DNA of 64,000 nucleotides from an uncultured Bacteroidales bacterium. Its GTDB lineage: Bacteria > Bacteroidota > Bacteroidia > Bacteroidales > UBA932. The translations under genes and the position numbers were made by a program. The notes under the pieces are model-generated. The model did not search any database and was not told the DNA's origin. It saw only the letters and a program-made list of their open reading frames with translations. Location: the NCBI GenBank assembly GCA_944323245.1, contig CALURT010000016.1:1-64000 (forward strand), in the 5' to 3' direction. This document shows, one piece after another, positions 51,466 through 60,229 of this stretch; within the stretch, counting starts at the first letter, position 1, and the number at the start of each line of letters is the position of its first letter.

Positions 51466-52887
51466 TTAGTATCCCGGATTGTTTTCAGGAATGGCATCAT
51501 TCGCATTCAATGCAGATTCAGGAATAGGGTAGAGCACGTGATAGTCTTTTATCTGTACTTCTCCGTCGGTGGCAGCAGCCACAGCCTCAGCCAATTTGCC
51601 GAATCTGAGGAGGTCCCAGCGGCGAAGATGCTCGCAGTTGAGTTCGTGGAGCCTTTCTTCAAGCAGCACGTCAGCGAATTGTTGCTGGGTCAGGCCGTCT
51701 GCGGCGGTGATGTCATCCAAACCTGCCCTGCGTCTTACCTGATTCAGGCAGTTGTATTTTTCATCAGTTTTATCCCCGATGGAGTTCAACGCTTCGGCCC
51801 TCATGAGGAGGACATCGGCATATCTTATCATCGTGAAGTTGAGGTCGTCATCCTCTATCTGATTGCCGTAGACAGGGTCATAGAATTTCCTGGTGCTCGG
51901 AGGAGTCTGTGGTACCCCGTTGTACTCGGTGAAGAAGAAGGCTTCCTTTCTCTTGTCATTGTCCTCGTAGGAATCGTACAGGTACTGCGTAGGACCGAAT
52001 CCGCCCCATCCGCCGAAATTGGTCGGGCCGCCTACATTGCGCGGTCCCCAATATGAATGCTGGATACTTCCTTCCTGTCCCCATGCACCGGAATGTTTCG
52101 TCTGGATTTCGAAGATATTTTCGTATTCCTGATTCTTGTTCTGCGGGTCGAATATGTCGGCATAGTCATCGTAGAGATGGAATTTGCCTTCGAGTTCACG
52201 GCAGTATTGCAGGGCCTTGTCAGGTTTGCCCCACTGCAGGTATATCCTTGCAAGGAATGCCTTGGCTGCCAAAGATGTCGCACGTCCCTTGTCTGCCTCA
52301 TTAGGCCATGATTCAGGAAGTCCGAGAGCTGACTGCATATCACCTACTATGACTTCATATACCTGATCTACCGTAGAGCGGCCTATCATGATATTGTCCC
52401 TGTCGATGGATGATTTCAGCCAGAGAGGAACACCTCCGTACATCTTGACCAAGTCGAAGTAGAAGATTGCCCTGAGGAATCTTGCCTGCATTATCATGGA
52501 ATCGTAATCGGCTTCGTCGACGGCATCCTTAGGCATGTCGATAACCACGTTGGCACGTTTGATACCGGCGTAGCATTCCCTGTAATGGTTGTCAAAGAAC
52601 GCATGCTGTGCATTGAACGTATAGGTGAGGAGTTCGGTATATGCTGCCCAGCTGAGGTCGAAAGGTTCCACTTCATCTGTGCCGAATTCTCCGAGAGTAA
52701 TAGTGTATTTTCCGATAAACACTTGTTGTAGAGAGCCGTATGCCGCTGTCAGGTTCTGATTCCAATCATTGGCATTATTGTATGCGTTGTCCTGAGTAAG
52801 GATGCTTTGAGGCTCTATGTCCAAGAAGCTGTCGCATCCCGTGAATGCGAGGATGCCTGCAATTATATATGTCAGATGCTTTTTCAT
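51466..52887 (-). CDS. SusD-like nutrient-binding lipoprotein, RusD-like
   Basis: Starting at ATG 52887 (MKKHLTYIIAGILAFTGCDS) the protein has 473 residues; an upstream ATG at 52899 is also possible. The lipobox is at Cys18. Tetratricopeptide-like helices and the conserved SusD segments QARFLRAIFYFDLVKMYGGV (about 134-153) and MIRYADVLLMRAEALNSIGD (about 355-374) are clear. It caps the SusC channel and captures ligand on the cell surface. Its gene follows SusC as usual. In this operon the ligand is likely a ribose-containing compound. Confidence 0.92.
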   Translation of the reverse strand: MKKHLTYIIAGILAFTGCDSFLDIEPQSILTQDNAYNNANDWNQNLTAAYGSLQQVFIGKYTITLGEFGTDEVEPFDLSWAAYTELLTYTFNAQHAFFDNHYRECYAGIKRANVVIDMPKDAVDEADYDSMIMQARFLRAIFYFDLVKMYGGVPLWLKSSIDRDNIMIGRSTVDQVYEVIVGDMQSALGLPESWPNEADKGRATSLAAKAFLARIYLQWGKPDKALQYCRELEGKFHLYDDYADIFDPQNKNQEYENIFEIQTKHSGAWGQEGSIQHSYWGPRNVGGPTNFGGWGGFGPTQYLYDSYEDNDKRKEAFFFTEYNGVPQTPPSTRKFYDPVYGNQIEDDDLNFTMIRYADVLLMRAEALNSIGDKTDEKYNCLNQVRRRAGLDDITAADGLTQQQFADVLLEERLHELNCEHLRRWDLLRFGKLAEAVAAATDGEVQIKDYHVLYPIPESALNANDAIPENNPGY

Positions 52888-52901
52888 TGTCATAATCATT
52901 A

Positions 52902-55844
52902 TTAGAAGTTGATAGAAATACCGCCTATGAAGCTCCTTGCGTTAGGGTAAGGGTTGCTGTTGCTGCTTGATTCCACGTCATAACCCGTAAATTCGGTGGC
53001 AGTGAAGACGTTCTGAACGGCTACATATACCCTCATGTTCATGATTTTCAGCATCTTCTTCGAGAAGGTATAGCCGAGTTCGAGGTTGCGGAGCCTGAGG
53101 TAGTCTCCCTTTTCAAGGTTGGCATCCGTACCGTCTCCGTTGGCGTAGGCGCTGCCGACTCTCGGAGCCGGGTAGCGGTTGTTAGGCCTGTCTTCCCTCC
53201 AGTAGTATTTGTAATAGTTCTCGCTCATATTGCCCCATACGTTGTAGGAATCAAGGAAGCGTCTGAGGTCGTTGTTGATGTAATGTCCTCCGGCGAATGT
53301 GAAGAAGGCGCTGAGATCGAAGCCCTTGAAATTGAATGCGGTGTTAAAGCTACCGTACCATTTCGGGGTGGATTGTCCGCAGAAATCACGGTCATCGCCG
53401 TTGATTACGTAGTCTCCGTTCTTGTCCCAAACCTTGCGGTCACCAGGCTGTGCACCGTATTTTGCCGCTTCAGCAGCTTCATTTACCTGCCAGATTCCGA
53501 GGTTTTTCAACAGATACCAGTCAGAGATAGGTTTTCCGACGAAAAGATCCTTGTTCACATCCGTTTTACCGTTGTAGAGTTCCATGATTTCATTCTGGTT
53601 CACGGAGAAATTGAGGGCCGTGGTCCAAGAGAAATCACGCGTACTGATGTTGACGGTGCTGATGGAGAATTCGATTCCCCTGTTGTCCACTTTTCCTATA
53701 TTGGTCAGGGAAGTGTTGAATCCGGATTCGAGAGGCAGAGGAACTTCCCAAAGGAGGTCGCTCGTGCGTTTGTAATATCCTTCGATGGTACCGGCTATCC
53801 TGTTGTCAAGGAAACCGAAGTCAATGGCTATATCGTATTGGTTCGATTTTTCCCATGTAAGTTCAGGATTGGAGATGTTTATCTGCTGGGCGCCGGAAGC
53901 AAGGTTATTTCCAAATACGTAGTTTGCAGTAGGATCTCCGAGGTCTATGAGCGCTGCATATTGGAAATCACCGATTTCCTGATTTCCGAGCATACCTGCA
54001 CTGGCCCTGAGTTTGAGATTGCTGATCCATTTGACATTGTCCTTCACAAAACTTTCTTCCGAGATTCTCCATGCCAGGGCAGCGGAAGGGAAGAAGCCCC
54101 ATCTGTGTCCAGGAGCAAACCTTGAAGAACCGTCACCACGCATCGTGACAGTGGCAAGGTATCTGTCCTTGTAGTTGTAGGTGGCCCTGCCGTAGAATGA
54201 TACCAAAGACGAAGTGACAGCATTGGATTCATTAGGTCCGTGTTCTTCAGCTCCTCCGAGGTTGTAGTATTTCAGAATCGCAGACAGTTTCTTGGAATCG
54301 GCAATCGTCTGTTCAAACTCAGTTCTGGAGGCCGAGAAACCTGCCATGACTGTGAGCTTGTGGGTATCTTCGATGTTCATGTCGTATGTGACGGTGTTTT
54401 CCGTCTGCCAGTATCTCTTTTTATTGGCCGTAACTTTGGCATGACCGCCTTCCGTGTAGTGTTGGCCCATCCTTTCGTCTTCGTATTCATTGACCCTGTA
54501 GAATACAAGTTCACCGCCGTTGTCGGAACGTATCCTTAGGTTCTTGATCGGCTCTATTTCCAAATAGAATGAACCTACAACCCTTGACTTCAATGTGGTC
54601 CTGTCGAGAAGGTCCACTATGGCCACCGGGTTTGCCTTGGTGTTGAGGAAGCCGTCGAAATATTCTCCGTCCTTGGTGAAGATAGGAGCTGTCGGCTGTG
54701 CGGATATGGCGCTGAACATGGTTCCGTACAATGGATCGCTTTCCTCGTTGATGTTTTTCAAGGTAGATTCGATGACATTGAAACGTACTCCGTATCTGAA
54801 CCAGTCGTTCATTTTCGCGTCCATGTTGTAACGGGCGGTCAGTTTGTTGAACGACGAGTTCTTGATGATACCGATCTGGTCGTAGTAGTCGAGCCCGAAG
54901 TAGTGCTGGATTTTTTCGCTACCGCCGGAAATCGAGAAGTTGTAGTTCTGATAGGAGCCGTTCTGAGTGATGGCATCCTGCCAGTCGGTGGATTCGCCGC
55001 GGCTCAGGAGCCTGAGTTCTTCCGATGTCCAGGTATAGTCGTCAGGCTGGGCGTACGATACGAGGTCGTAGTATTGCTGGGCGTTCATGAGATCCTGCTT
55101 GTTGAGCATCCTCTGGGTGCCGTAGGATGCGTTGAGACTGATTCTCATCTTGTCGGCCGTACCTTTCTTGGTGGTTATGAGTACGACTCCGTTCGCTCCG
55201 CGGGAACCGTAGATAGCTGCCGAAGATGCGTCCTTGAGGATTTCGATGGACTGGATATCGCTGCTCGAAAGGTCCTGAAGACCGCCCTGTACCGGCATGC
55301 CGTCCACGATGTAGAGAGGAGTACTGTCACTCTTGAAGGTACTGTTACCTCTGATGATTACTGATGCGTCACCTCCCGGTTTTACCGAACCGGTTGTGAC
55401 GTGTACGCCTGTGGCAAGTCCCTGTAGGGCGCTTGTGACGGTACCGATTTTGGCGGTCTGCAGGTCCTCGGCTTTGACGGATGCCACGGCTCCCGTCAGG
55501 TCGCTTTTCTTGGCGACACCGTAACCGATAGCCACGGCTTCGTCAAGGAAGATGGCGCTTTCCGTCATCTGGATATCGATGACAGATCTTTTTCCTATGG
55601 TGACATTCTGGGTTACCATGCCGATGAACGAGAATTCCAAAGTCTGTCCTTCTTCGGCTTCTATGGTGTAACGGCCTTTGCCGTCGGTCATCGTTCCCTC
55701 CTTGGTCTCCTGTATGATGACGGCGACTCCGGCAAGCGGTTCGTCTTCAGTGTCCGTGACGGTACCTGAAATCGTAAATTCCTGTGCATTGGCTGCAGAA
55801 AATGCAAATATCAATGCAAATAGGGTCAGTATATACTTTTTCAT
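52902..55844 (-). CDS. SusC-like TonB-dependent outer membrane transporter, RusC-like
   Basis: The protein has 980 residues: a signal peptide (1-20), a carboxypeptidase-regulatory-like domain (25-110, SGTVTDTEDEPLAGVAVI), a plug (115-240, with VASVKAEDLQTAKIGTVTSA and YIVDGMPVQG) and a 22-strand barrel ending in ISINF. It forms the import pore with SusD and uses TonB energy. The next gene toward the promoter is the IPT/TIG lipoprotein. Ribosides or ribose oligomers are inferred substrates from the operon content. Confidence 0.93.
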   Translation of the reverse strand: MKKYILTLFALIFAFSAANAQEFTISGTVTDTEDEPLAGVAVIIQETKEGTMTDGKGRYTIEAEEGQTLEFSFIGMVTQNVTIGKRSVIDIQMTESAIFLDEAVAIGYGVAKKSDLTGAVASVKAEDLQTAKIGTVTSALQGLATGVHVTTGSVKPGGDASVIIRGNSTFKSDSTPLYIVDGMPVQGGLQDLSSSDIQSIEILKDASSAAIYGSRGANGVVLITTKKGTADKMRISLNASYGTQRMLNKQDLMNAQQYYDLVSYAQPDDYTWTSEELRLLSRGESTDWQDAITQNGSYQNYNFSISGGSEKIQHYFGLDYYDQIGIIKNSSFNKLTARYNMDAKMNDWFRYGVRFNVIESTLKNINEESDPLYGTMFSAISAQPTAPIFTKDGEYFDGFLNTKANPVAIVDLLDRTTLKSRVVGSFYLEIEPIKNLRIRSDNGGELVFYRVNEYEDERMGQHYTEGGHAKVTANKKRYWQTENTVTYDMNIEDTHKLTVMAGFSASRTEFEQTIADSKKLSAILKYYNLGGAEEHGPNESNAVTSSLVSFYGRATYNYKDRYLATVTMRGDGSSRFAPGHRWGFFPSAALAWRISEESFVKDNVKWISNLKLRASAGMLGNQEIGDFQYAALIDLGDPTANYVFGNNLASGAQQINISNPELTWEKSNQYDIAIDFGFLDNRIAGTIEGYYKRTSDLLWEVPLPLESGFNTSLTNIGKVDNRGIEFSISTVNISTRDFSWTTALNFSVNQNEIMELYNGKTDVNKDLFVGKPISDWYLLKNLGIWQVNEAAEAAKYGAQPGDRKVWDKNGDYVINGDDRDFCGQSTPKWYGSFNTAFNFKGFDLSAFFTFAGGHYINNDLRRFLDSYNVWGNMSENYYKYYWREDRPNNRYPAPRVGSAYANGDGTDANLEKGDYLRLRNLELGYTFSKKMLKIMNMRVYVAVQNVFTATEFTGYDVESSSNSNPYPNARSFIGGISINF

Positions 55845-55866
55845 GTTCTCTGTTATTGGTGGTTGT

Positions 55867-57048
55867 TTAGAATGATCTTATCGGAAGCACGCCGATTGTC
55901 CAGCCGGCTTTGCTGCATATAGCGGTTACCAAATTCTCTGCTTCGTAGAAGTTGACGTAATATGCGGCCCAACCCGGATCAGGTGAAGGGGCTTCGCTTG
56001 AAGTCCAGTAGTTGTTGGCAGGGATGCTGACGCCTTTTTCTGCCAGCATGTTCTTGACTTTGAATACTTCGCTGAGTTCAGCCTGCGATGGCAGATACCA
56101 GTCGTCATAGACGTATTCACCGTCGGCCACCGTATGGTCTGCACACCATTGCGCTGCGATGGTCACTCCGACCCATTCAGGCCAGTTGTTGGCTGATTGA
56201 AGGGCGTTGAATTTGTTTATGATGCTTTCAGTGTTTGTCTTGCCTGTTCCCATTTCGGTGCTTGTGCCGGCTGCATCTGCTTCGGTTACTTCCGGACCGA
56301 ATTTTTCAGTGGCCGAACCGATGTTGGACATGTTGACGATGTATCCGTGGATTCCTCCGTCGGTCACATAATATACGATACCTCCTCCTACTGCGTCACC
56401 TACGTTGACGGTAGTGGAGATGGTGCCGAGGTTGGTCCTTCTTTCACCTCTTGTGATAATTACGGTGCTGACGCCGTAGAGTTCGGCAGGAACGGTGAAT
56501 TCAACGCCGCCTTCCACGATTGAAAGGTCTACCGAGAAAGTCTTGCCGGTAGGATACTGCGAGCCGGAGATTTCCAATTTGTCACCGGCTTCGAACCCGC
56601 TGCCGAGGATTGTGGCGGTGGAACCTCCGCTTACCGGATCGGCCGGCATCTGTACATCTTCCAATACGACCATGAGAGGAACGGACAGCGTGCCTTCCAA
56701 TGTGGTCTGAAGCCCTGCACGTTCGATAATGACAGTGTATTCACCTCCGGCATCTTCAGGAATGGCTATCGTGATGTCGTAGTCGGTGACACCTACGACT
56801 TCCACTTGTATGGTCTTGCCGGAAGCATCTTTGAGATAGACAATATCTTCGTCTGAAAAGCCCAATCCTGAGATCGTGGCAGTCCCGCCAGGAACGACGT
56901 CGTCGACTGAAGGGAAAGCGGTATCCTTCAGTATCGGTGCGATTGGCACAGCAGGTTGTTCAACTTCCTGACAACCGCTTAAAAAGGCAATTCCTGCCCC
57001 CCCCGATGCGATCAGGAGCGTGAGCAGACTTTTTGCGTACTTGTTCAT
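55867..57048 (-). CDS. IPT/TIG lipoprotein with C-terminal DUF1566/lectin-like domain
   Basis: The protein has 393 residues. The lipobox FLSGC places the anchor at Cys26. Two IPT/TIG Ig-like domains (about 40-125 and 125-210, GGTATISGLGFSDEDIVYLK and GGSTATILGSGFEAGDKLEI) are followed by a DUF1566-type domain with DDWYLPSQAEL and YWTSSE. It precedes SusC and is a likely surface glycan-binding accessory of the operon (SusE/F position). Codons 15-18 of the signal peptide contain a G8 run (C8 at 56997-57004), discussed separately. Confidence 0.85.
   Translation of the reverse strand: MNKYAKSLLTLLIASGGAGIAFLSGCQEVEQPAVPIAPILKDTAFPSVDDVVPGGTATISGLGFSDEDIVYLKDASGKTIQVEVVGVTDYDITIAIPEDAGGEYTVIIERAGLQTTLEGTLSVPLMVVLEDVQMPADPVSGGSTATILGSGFEAGDKLEISGSQYPTGKTFSVDLSIVEGGVEFTVPAELYGVSTVIITRGERRTNLGTISTTVNVGDAVGGGIVYYVTDGGIHGYIVNMSNIGSATEKFGPEVTEADAAGTSTEMGTGKTNTESIINKFNALQSANNWPEWVGVTIAAQWCADHTVADGEYVYDDWYLPSQAELSEVFKVKNMLAEKGVSIPANNYWTSSEAPSPDPGWAAYYVNFYEAENLVTAICSKAGWTIGVLPIRSF
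56997..57004 (-). repeat. G8 run (coding strand) in the lipoprotein signal peptide
   Basis: The coding strand reads ATCG8CAGG at codons 15-18. At eight Gs the frame is intact; one base lost or gained would terminate the protein early. Confidence 0.8.
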
Positions 57049-57059
57049 AATAATTAGAA

Positions 57060-57974
57060 TTAGTGTGTTATTTCGTTTATTTCATTTCTTGTGGGTATGG
57101 AACTCTGTGCTCCCATCCTCTGCACGGTAATCGACGCAGCGGCTGTGGCGAACTCGACTGCTTCGGACAGGGTGGCGTTTTCGGACAGGGACACGCAAAC
57201 AGCTCCGCAGAAGGTGTCTCCGGCTGCGGTAGTGTCGATGGCTTTTACTTTCCGGGGCGGCACAAGGACTGCGCTACCGTTTTCGTAGAGCATTGCGCCT
57301 TTGGAGCCCATGGTGATTATGGTATTGCTTACTCCGCGTTTCCTGAGGATTTCCGCACTTGCGGAAGCGGAATTTTCATCCTTTATTTCAATTCCGGTAA
57401 GCAGGGAGGCTTCCGTCTGGTTCGGGATTATGAGATACAGGTTTTCGTAGATTTCTTCCGGAAGGCTGCACGCCGGCGCCGGATTGAGAATTACCTTTGC
57501 CCCTGCTTCCTTGCCCAATTTGGCGGCTTTCACTACCGAATCAATCGGAATTTCCAGCTGCAGAAGGATGATATCGGCGTCCTTTATAGCCGGAGCGAGG
57601 CTTTCTATATCTTCCGGTGTCACTTCGGCGTTGGCTCCGGATGCCACGACAATGCAGTTCTCCGCATTTCCGTCTACGGTAATCAGGGCGACACCGGACG
57701 GCTTGTCCGAATAAAGTATATTGTCGGTACCTATGCCTTCTTCGGCATATTTGGCTACGGAATTTTTCCCGAACATGTCGTTCCCGACCTTGCAGACGAA
57801 ATCAACGTCCCCTCCGAGCCGTTTGGCCGCCACTGCCTGATTTGCGCCTTTTCCTCCGGCTCCCATTATGAATTCTCCGCCGAGTACGGTTTCTCCCGGC
57901 TCCGGAAGCCGGTTGCATTTTACGGTCATGTCCGTGTTGCTGCTGCCGATGACAAGAATTTTTCTCGTGCTCAT
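57060..57974 (-). CDS. rbsK: Ribokinase
   Basis: This is a 304-residue PfkB-family kinase. GGEFIMGAGGKGANQAVAAK (about 33-52) and the C-terminal DTTAAGDTFCGA (about 248-259, with the catalytic Asp in AAGD) are the two family signatures. ATG 57974 gives the normal N-terminus (STRKILVIGSSNTDMTVKCN); the frame upstream is not ribokinase-like. It phosphorylates ribose imported by the operon transporter, feeding the pentose phosphate pathway. First gene of the operon, behind LacI-type operator sequences. Confidence 0.93.
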   Translation of the reverse strand: MSTRKILVIGSSNTDMTVKCNRLPEPGETVLGGEFIMGAGGKGANQAVAAKRLGGDVDFVCKVGNDMFGKNSVAKYAEEGIGTDNILYSDKPSGVALITVDGNAENCIVVASGANAEVTPEDIESLAPAIKDADIILLQLEIPIDSVVKAAKLGKEAGAKVILNPAPACSLPEEIYENLYLIIPNQTEASLLTGIEIKDENSASASAEILRKRGVSNTIITMGSKGAMLYENGSAVLVPPRKVKAIDTTAAGDTFCGAVCVSLSENATLSEAVEFATAAASITVQRMGAQSSIPTRNEINEITH

Positions 57975-58020
57975 TGCGCTGTTTTGATTATTGGTTAATA
58001 GTTTGAGTTTCAATCGTTTT

Positions 58021-58060
58021 AATGCGTTTGCCCGCACAAATTTTGCGCAAACGTTTGTAA
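58021..58060. promoter_or_regulatory. LacI-type operator in the divergent region
   Basis: The palindrome CAAACGTTTG (58048-58057) within GCGCAAACGTTTGTAA, and the inverted words GCGTTTGC (58024-58031) and GCGCAAACG, resemble LacI/PurR-family operators centred on CG. A weaker CAAACGGTT lies near 58171, close to the regulator start. The site is 74 bases upstream of ribokinase. Confidence 0.6.
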
Positions 58061-58181
58061 CCCTTATTACAAAGCTATGAATTAATTTTTTCAAAAACAA
58101 TTTTTTTATATCGTTTTTTATTGTTATTTTCGTCATACCTCATAAATAATACACTATAATCATTCTTCTGCACAAACGGTT

Positions 58182-59192
58182 ATGAACGCGAAAGAGACTC
58201 TTTTCACCATTTCGAAGAAAACAGGTTATTCCATGTCCACCATTTCCCGCGTGCTCTCGGGGCAGGCGAAAAAATACAGGATATCGAACAAGGCGATTAC
58301 GATAATAAGAAAGGAGGCTGAAAGGAGCAATTTTTCTCCGAATCTCATTGCCCGCAGTCTGAAATTGAAAAAGACATGTACCATAGGTCTTTCCATTCCG
58401 GCGATTGACAATCCGTTCTTTTCGAATCTGGCCGGAAGGGTCATCGCACACATGAAGGATTACGGCTACAATATATTGTTGGCCGATACCATGGAAAACG
58501 AGAGGAACGAGAGGGATGCGCTCATGTCGTTCATGTCGAGGAATGTGGACGGCATTATCGCCGTGCCTGTAAGTCCGTATTCCGTGATGGTGGAGAGCAT
58601 AGTCAAGTCCGTGCCGACGATTCTGATAGACAGGTATTACGAGGATTCGAAACTCTCCTACGTCTGTACTGACAATTATGCGGGGAGTTACTCTGCCACG
58701 CAATACCTTATAGAAAGAGGGTATAAGAAAATACATGCCATACAGGGGACTTCCACATCCATGCCCAACAAGGAGAGGGTGAGGGGATTCAATGACGCGA
58801 TAGCTGCACATAAGTCCGAAGGCGTGCAGGGCTCCGTGTCGGGAAGTTCCTTTTCCGTAGAGAACGGGATCAGCGAGACGCTCAGGATCATGTCGGGAAA
58901 GGTCAGGCCTGATGCCATTTTCGCTTTCGGTACCACGATATTGCTTGGTGTCATAAATACGATCAAGTCGATGGGGCTTTCCGTGCCGGACGACGTTGCT
59001 CTCATATCTTTCGACGACAATCTCTTTTTCGACTATATGGATCCGCCTATCACGAGGGTTGCCCAGCCTGTGGCCGAGATAAGCCATCTCGCCTCGGATA
59101 TTCTGCTGAAGATGATCAACGGGGAGGTCGACGAGGACGAAGTCTGCAAGATGCAGCTCCTCCCGAAACTCATTCACGGCCGCAGCTGCTGA
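58182..59192 (+). CDS. LacI-family transcriptional regulator
   Basis: The protein has 336 residues. The LacI HTH is at 6-27 (LFTISKKTGYSMSTISRVLS), with a hinge-like NLIARSLKLKKT, and a periplasmic-binding-protein-like effector domain (64-330, IGLSIPAIDNPFFSNLAGRV; FDDNLFFDYMDPPITRVAQP). It is divergent from the ribokinase operon and probably binds the CAAACGTTTG palindrome. Ligand may be ribose or a derivative. The B. thetaiotaomicron rus locus uses a different regulator, so control here may differ. Confidence 0.88.
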   Translation: MNAKETLFTISKKTGYSMSTISRVLSGQAKKYRISNKAITIIRKEAERSNFSPNLIARSLKLKKTCTIGLSIPAIDNPFFSNLAGRVIAHMKDYGYNILLADTMENERNERDALMSFMSRNVDGIIAVPVSPYSVMVESIVKSVPTILIDRYYEDSKLSYVCTDNYAGSYSATQYLIERGYKKIHAIQGTSTSMPNKERVRGFNDAIAAHKSEGVQGSVSGSSFSVENGISETLRIMSGKVRPDAIFAFGTTILLGVINTIKSMGLSVPDDVALISFDDNLFFDYMDPPITRVAQPVAEISHLASDILLKMINGEVDEDEVCKMQLLPKLIHGRSC

Positions 59193-59232
59193 GACGCGGA
59201 TTTTGTATTTTTGTCGGGAAATTGTACTGAAA

Positions 59233-59841
59233 ATGAAGGCAGGAATCAGGGATTTTATTTTGGCCGGAGGGTTTGTGATGACCGTTTTGGCGGCAGTGTG
59301 CGGCTGTACGGCGGATGATGCACCCCGTCTGAGCAGGGCGGAAAAAGACATCATCGATGCAGATGGAATTATGCGTGTGTTGACGGTGGTTGACAGGGAG
59401 GATTCGTTGGTACTCCGTTCTGAATGCACCGATTTTCCTCTGAAAACATTGCGTTCGGAGCGGTTCGGACGGCTTGCAGGCAGGATGATAGCCACGGTCA
59501 CCGATTCCACTCAGGACGGAGTCGGTATAGCAGGGCCGCAGGTAGGCTTGAAAAGACGGGTAGTCGCCGTACAGAGATTCGACAAGGCAGGTGAACCGTT
59601 CGAGGTCTATCCAAATATCCGTGTGGAGTACCTGTCCGACGAGAAACAGACCGGACCTGAAGGCTGCCTGTCCATACCGGAAATATACGGGGAAGTGGAA
59701 CGTTCGCAGACAGTTGTCATCAGTTATGTGGACATCAACACTTTGGATACCGTGCGAGACACCGTCAGCGGCTTCACCGCCGTCATCTTCCAGCACGAGA
59801 CCGACCACCTCGACGGCATCCTTTTCACCGACAGGATGTGA
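59233..59841 (+). CDS. Peptide deformylase-like lipoprotein, predicted to be exported
   Basis: The protein has 202 residues. The three deformylase motifs are present: GVGIAGPQVG, EGCLSIPE (metal Cys) and QHETDHLDG (HExxH-like HETDH). Unlike cytoplasmic Def, it begins with a hydrophobic signal (FILAGGFVMTVLAAVCGC) ending in lipobox-like VCGC at Cys25. ATG 59233 is chosen since the earlier in-frame ATG (59203) overlaps a likely promoter (TATTTTTG). Deformylation of nascent peptides would not be possible outside the cytoplasm, so its substrate must differ. Confidence 0.8.
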   Translation: MKAGIRDFILAGGFVMTVLAAVCGCTADDAPRLSRAEKDIIDADGIMRVLTVVDREDSLVLRSECTDFPLKTLRSERFGRLAGRMIATVTDSTQDGVGIAGPQVGLKRRVVAVQRFDKAGEPFEVYPNIRVEYLSDEKQTGPEGCLSIPEIYGEVERSQTVVISYVDINTLDTVRDTVSGFTAVIFQHETDHLDGILFTDRM

Positions 59842-59884
59842 TTCTGGAATCAGATTCCAATTGCATAAAAACGATGAAAATTCA

Positions 59885-59893
59885 TATATTTGC
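59885..59893 (+). promoter_or_regulatory. Promoter -7 box of the defence-type gene cluster
   Basis: TATATTTGC lies 25 bases before ATG 59918, after the deformylase gene, and probably drives the cluster 59918-62987 or beyond. Confidence 0.6.
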
Positions 59894-59917
59894 ACAAATG
59901 ATAGCGAGGACAAACAA

Positions 59918-60223
59918 ATGGGTGAATTCTTCATTAAGGGAACCATCTCTGAAGTGGACTTCAAGAATAAGGTAATGTTCTACATCTGGAACGACATCTG
60001 CAAGGACCTCTATTCTGCGAGCCGCATATCACCAGATTTCTTTATGAGGAGTGCTGAAGGTGACGAACGCAAGGATGTATTCACTTTCGCGGAACTCTTC
60101 GGAGCTGGTCGTTTCAATGAGGAGGATGGCACTTACACAGATCCGTCAAAACTTCTTGAAGACTTCATAACAAAAAAACTAAAACTAACTCCTAAGACTG
60201 CGACTACACCAGCCTCAAAATAA
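59918..60223 (+). CDS. Short protein resembling the C-terminal end of an McrB-like ATPase
   Basis: The 101-residue protein begins MGEFFIKGTISEVDFKNKVM, and its middle (VMFYIWNDICKDLYSASRIS; FTFAELFGAGRFNEEDGTYT) has the look of the C-terminal segment of an McrB/LlaJI-type AAA ATPase. No Walker motifs are present, so if it is McrB-derived the ATPase domain is missing here. It is six bases before the McrC/LlaJI-like nuclease gene. It could be a true small subunit, a remnant after deletion, or an unrelated adaptor. Confidence 0.5.
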   Translation: MGEFFIKGTISEVDFKNKVMFYIWNDICKDLYSASRISPDFFMRSAEGDERKDVFTFAELFGAGRFNEEDGTYTDPSKLLEDFITKKLKLTPKTATTPASK

Positions 60224-60229
60224 TCCCCT

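Noticed and set aside
58140..59510. Antisense frame across the LacI regulator and deformylase (456 codons)
   Set aside because: It overlaps two confidently identified genes and has no domain features.
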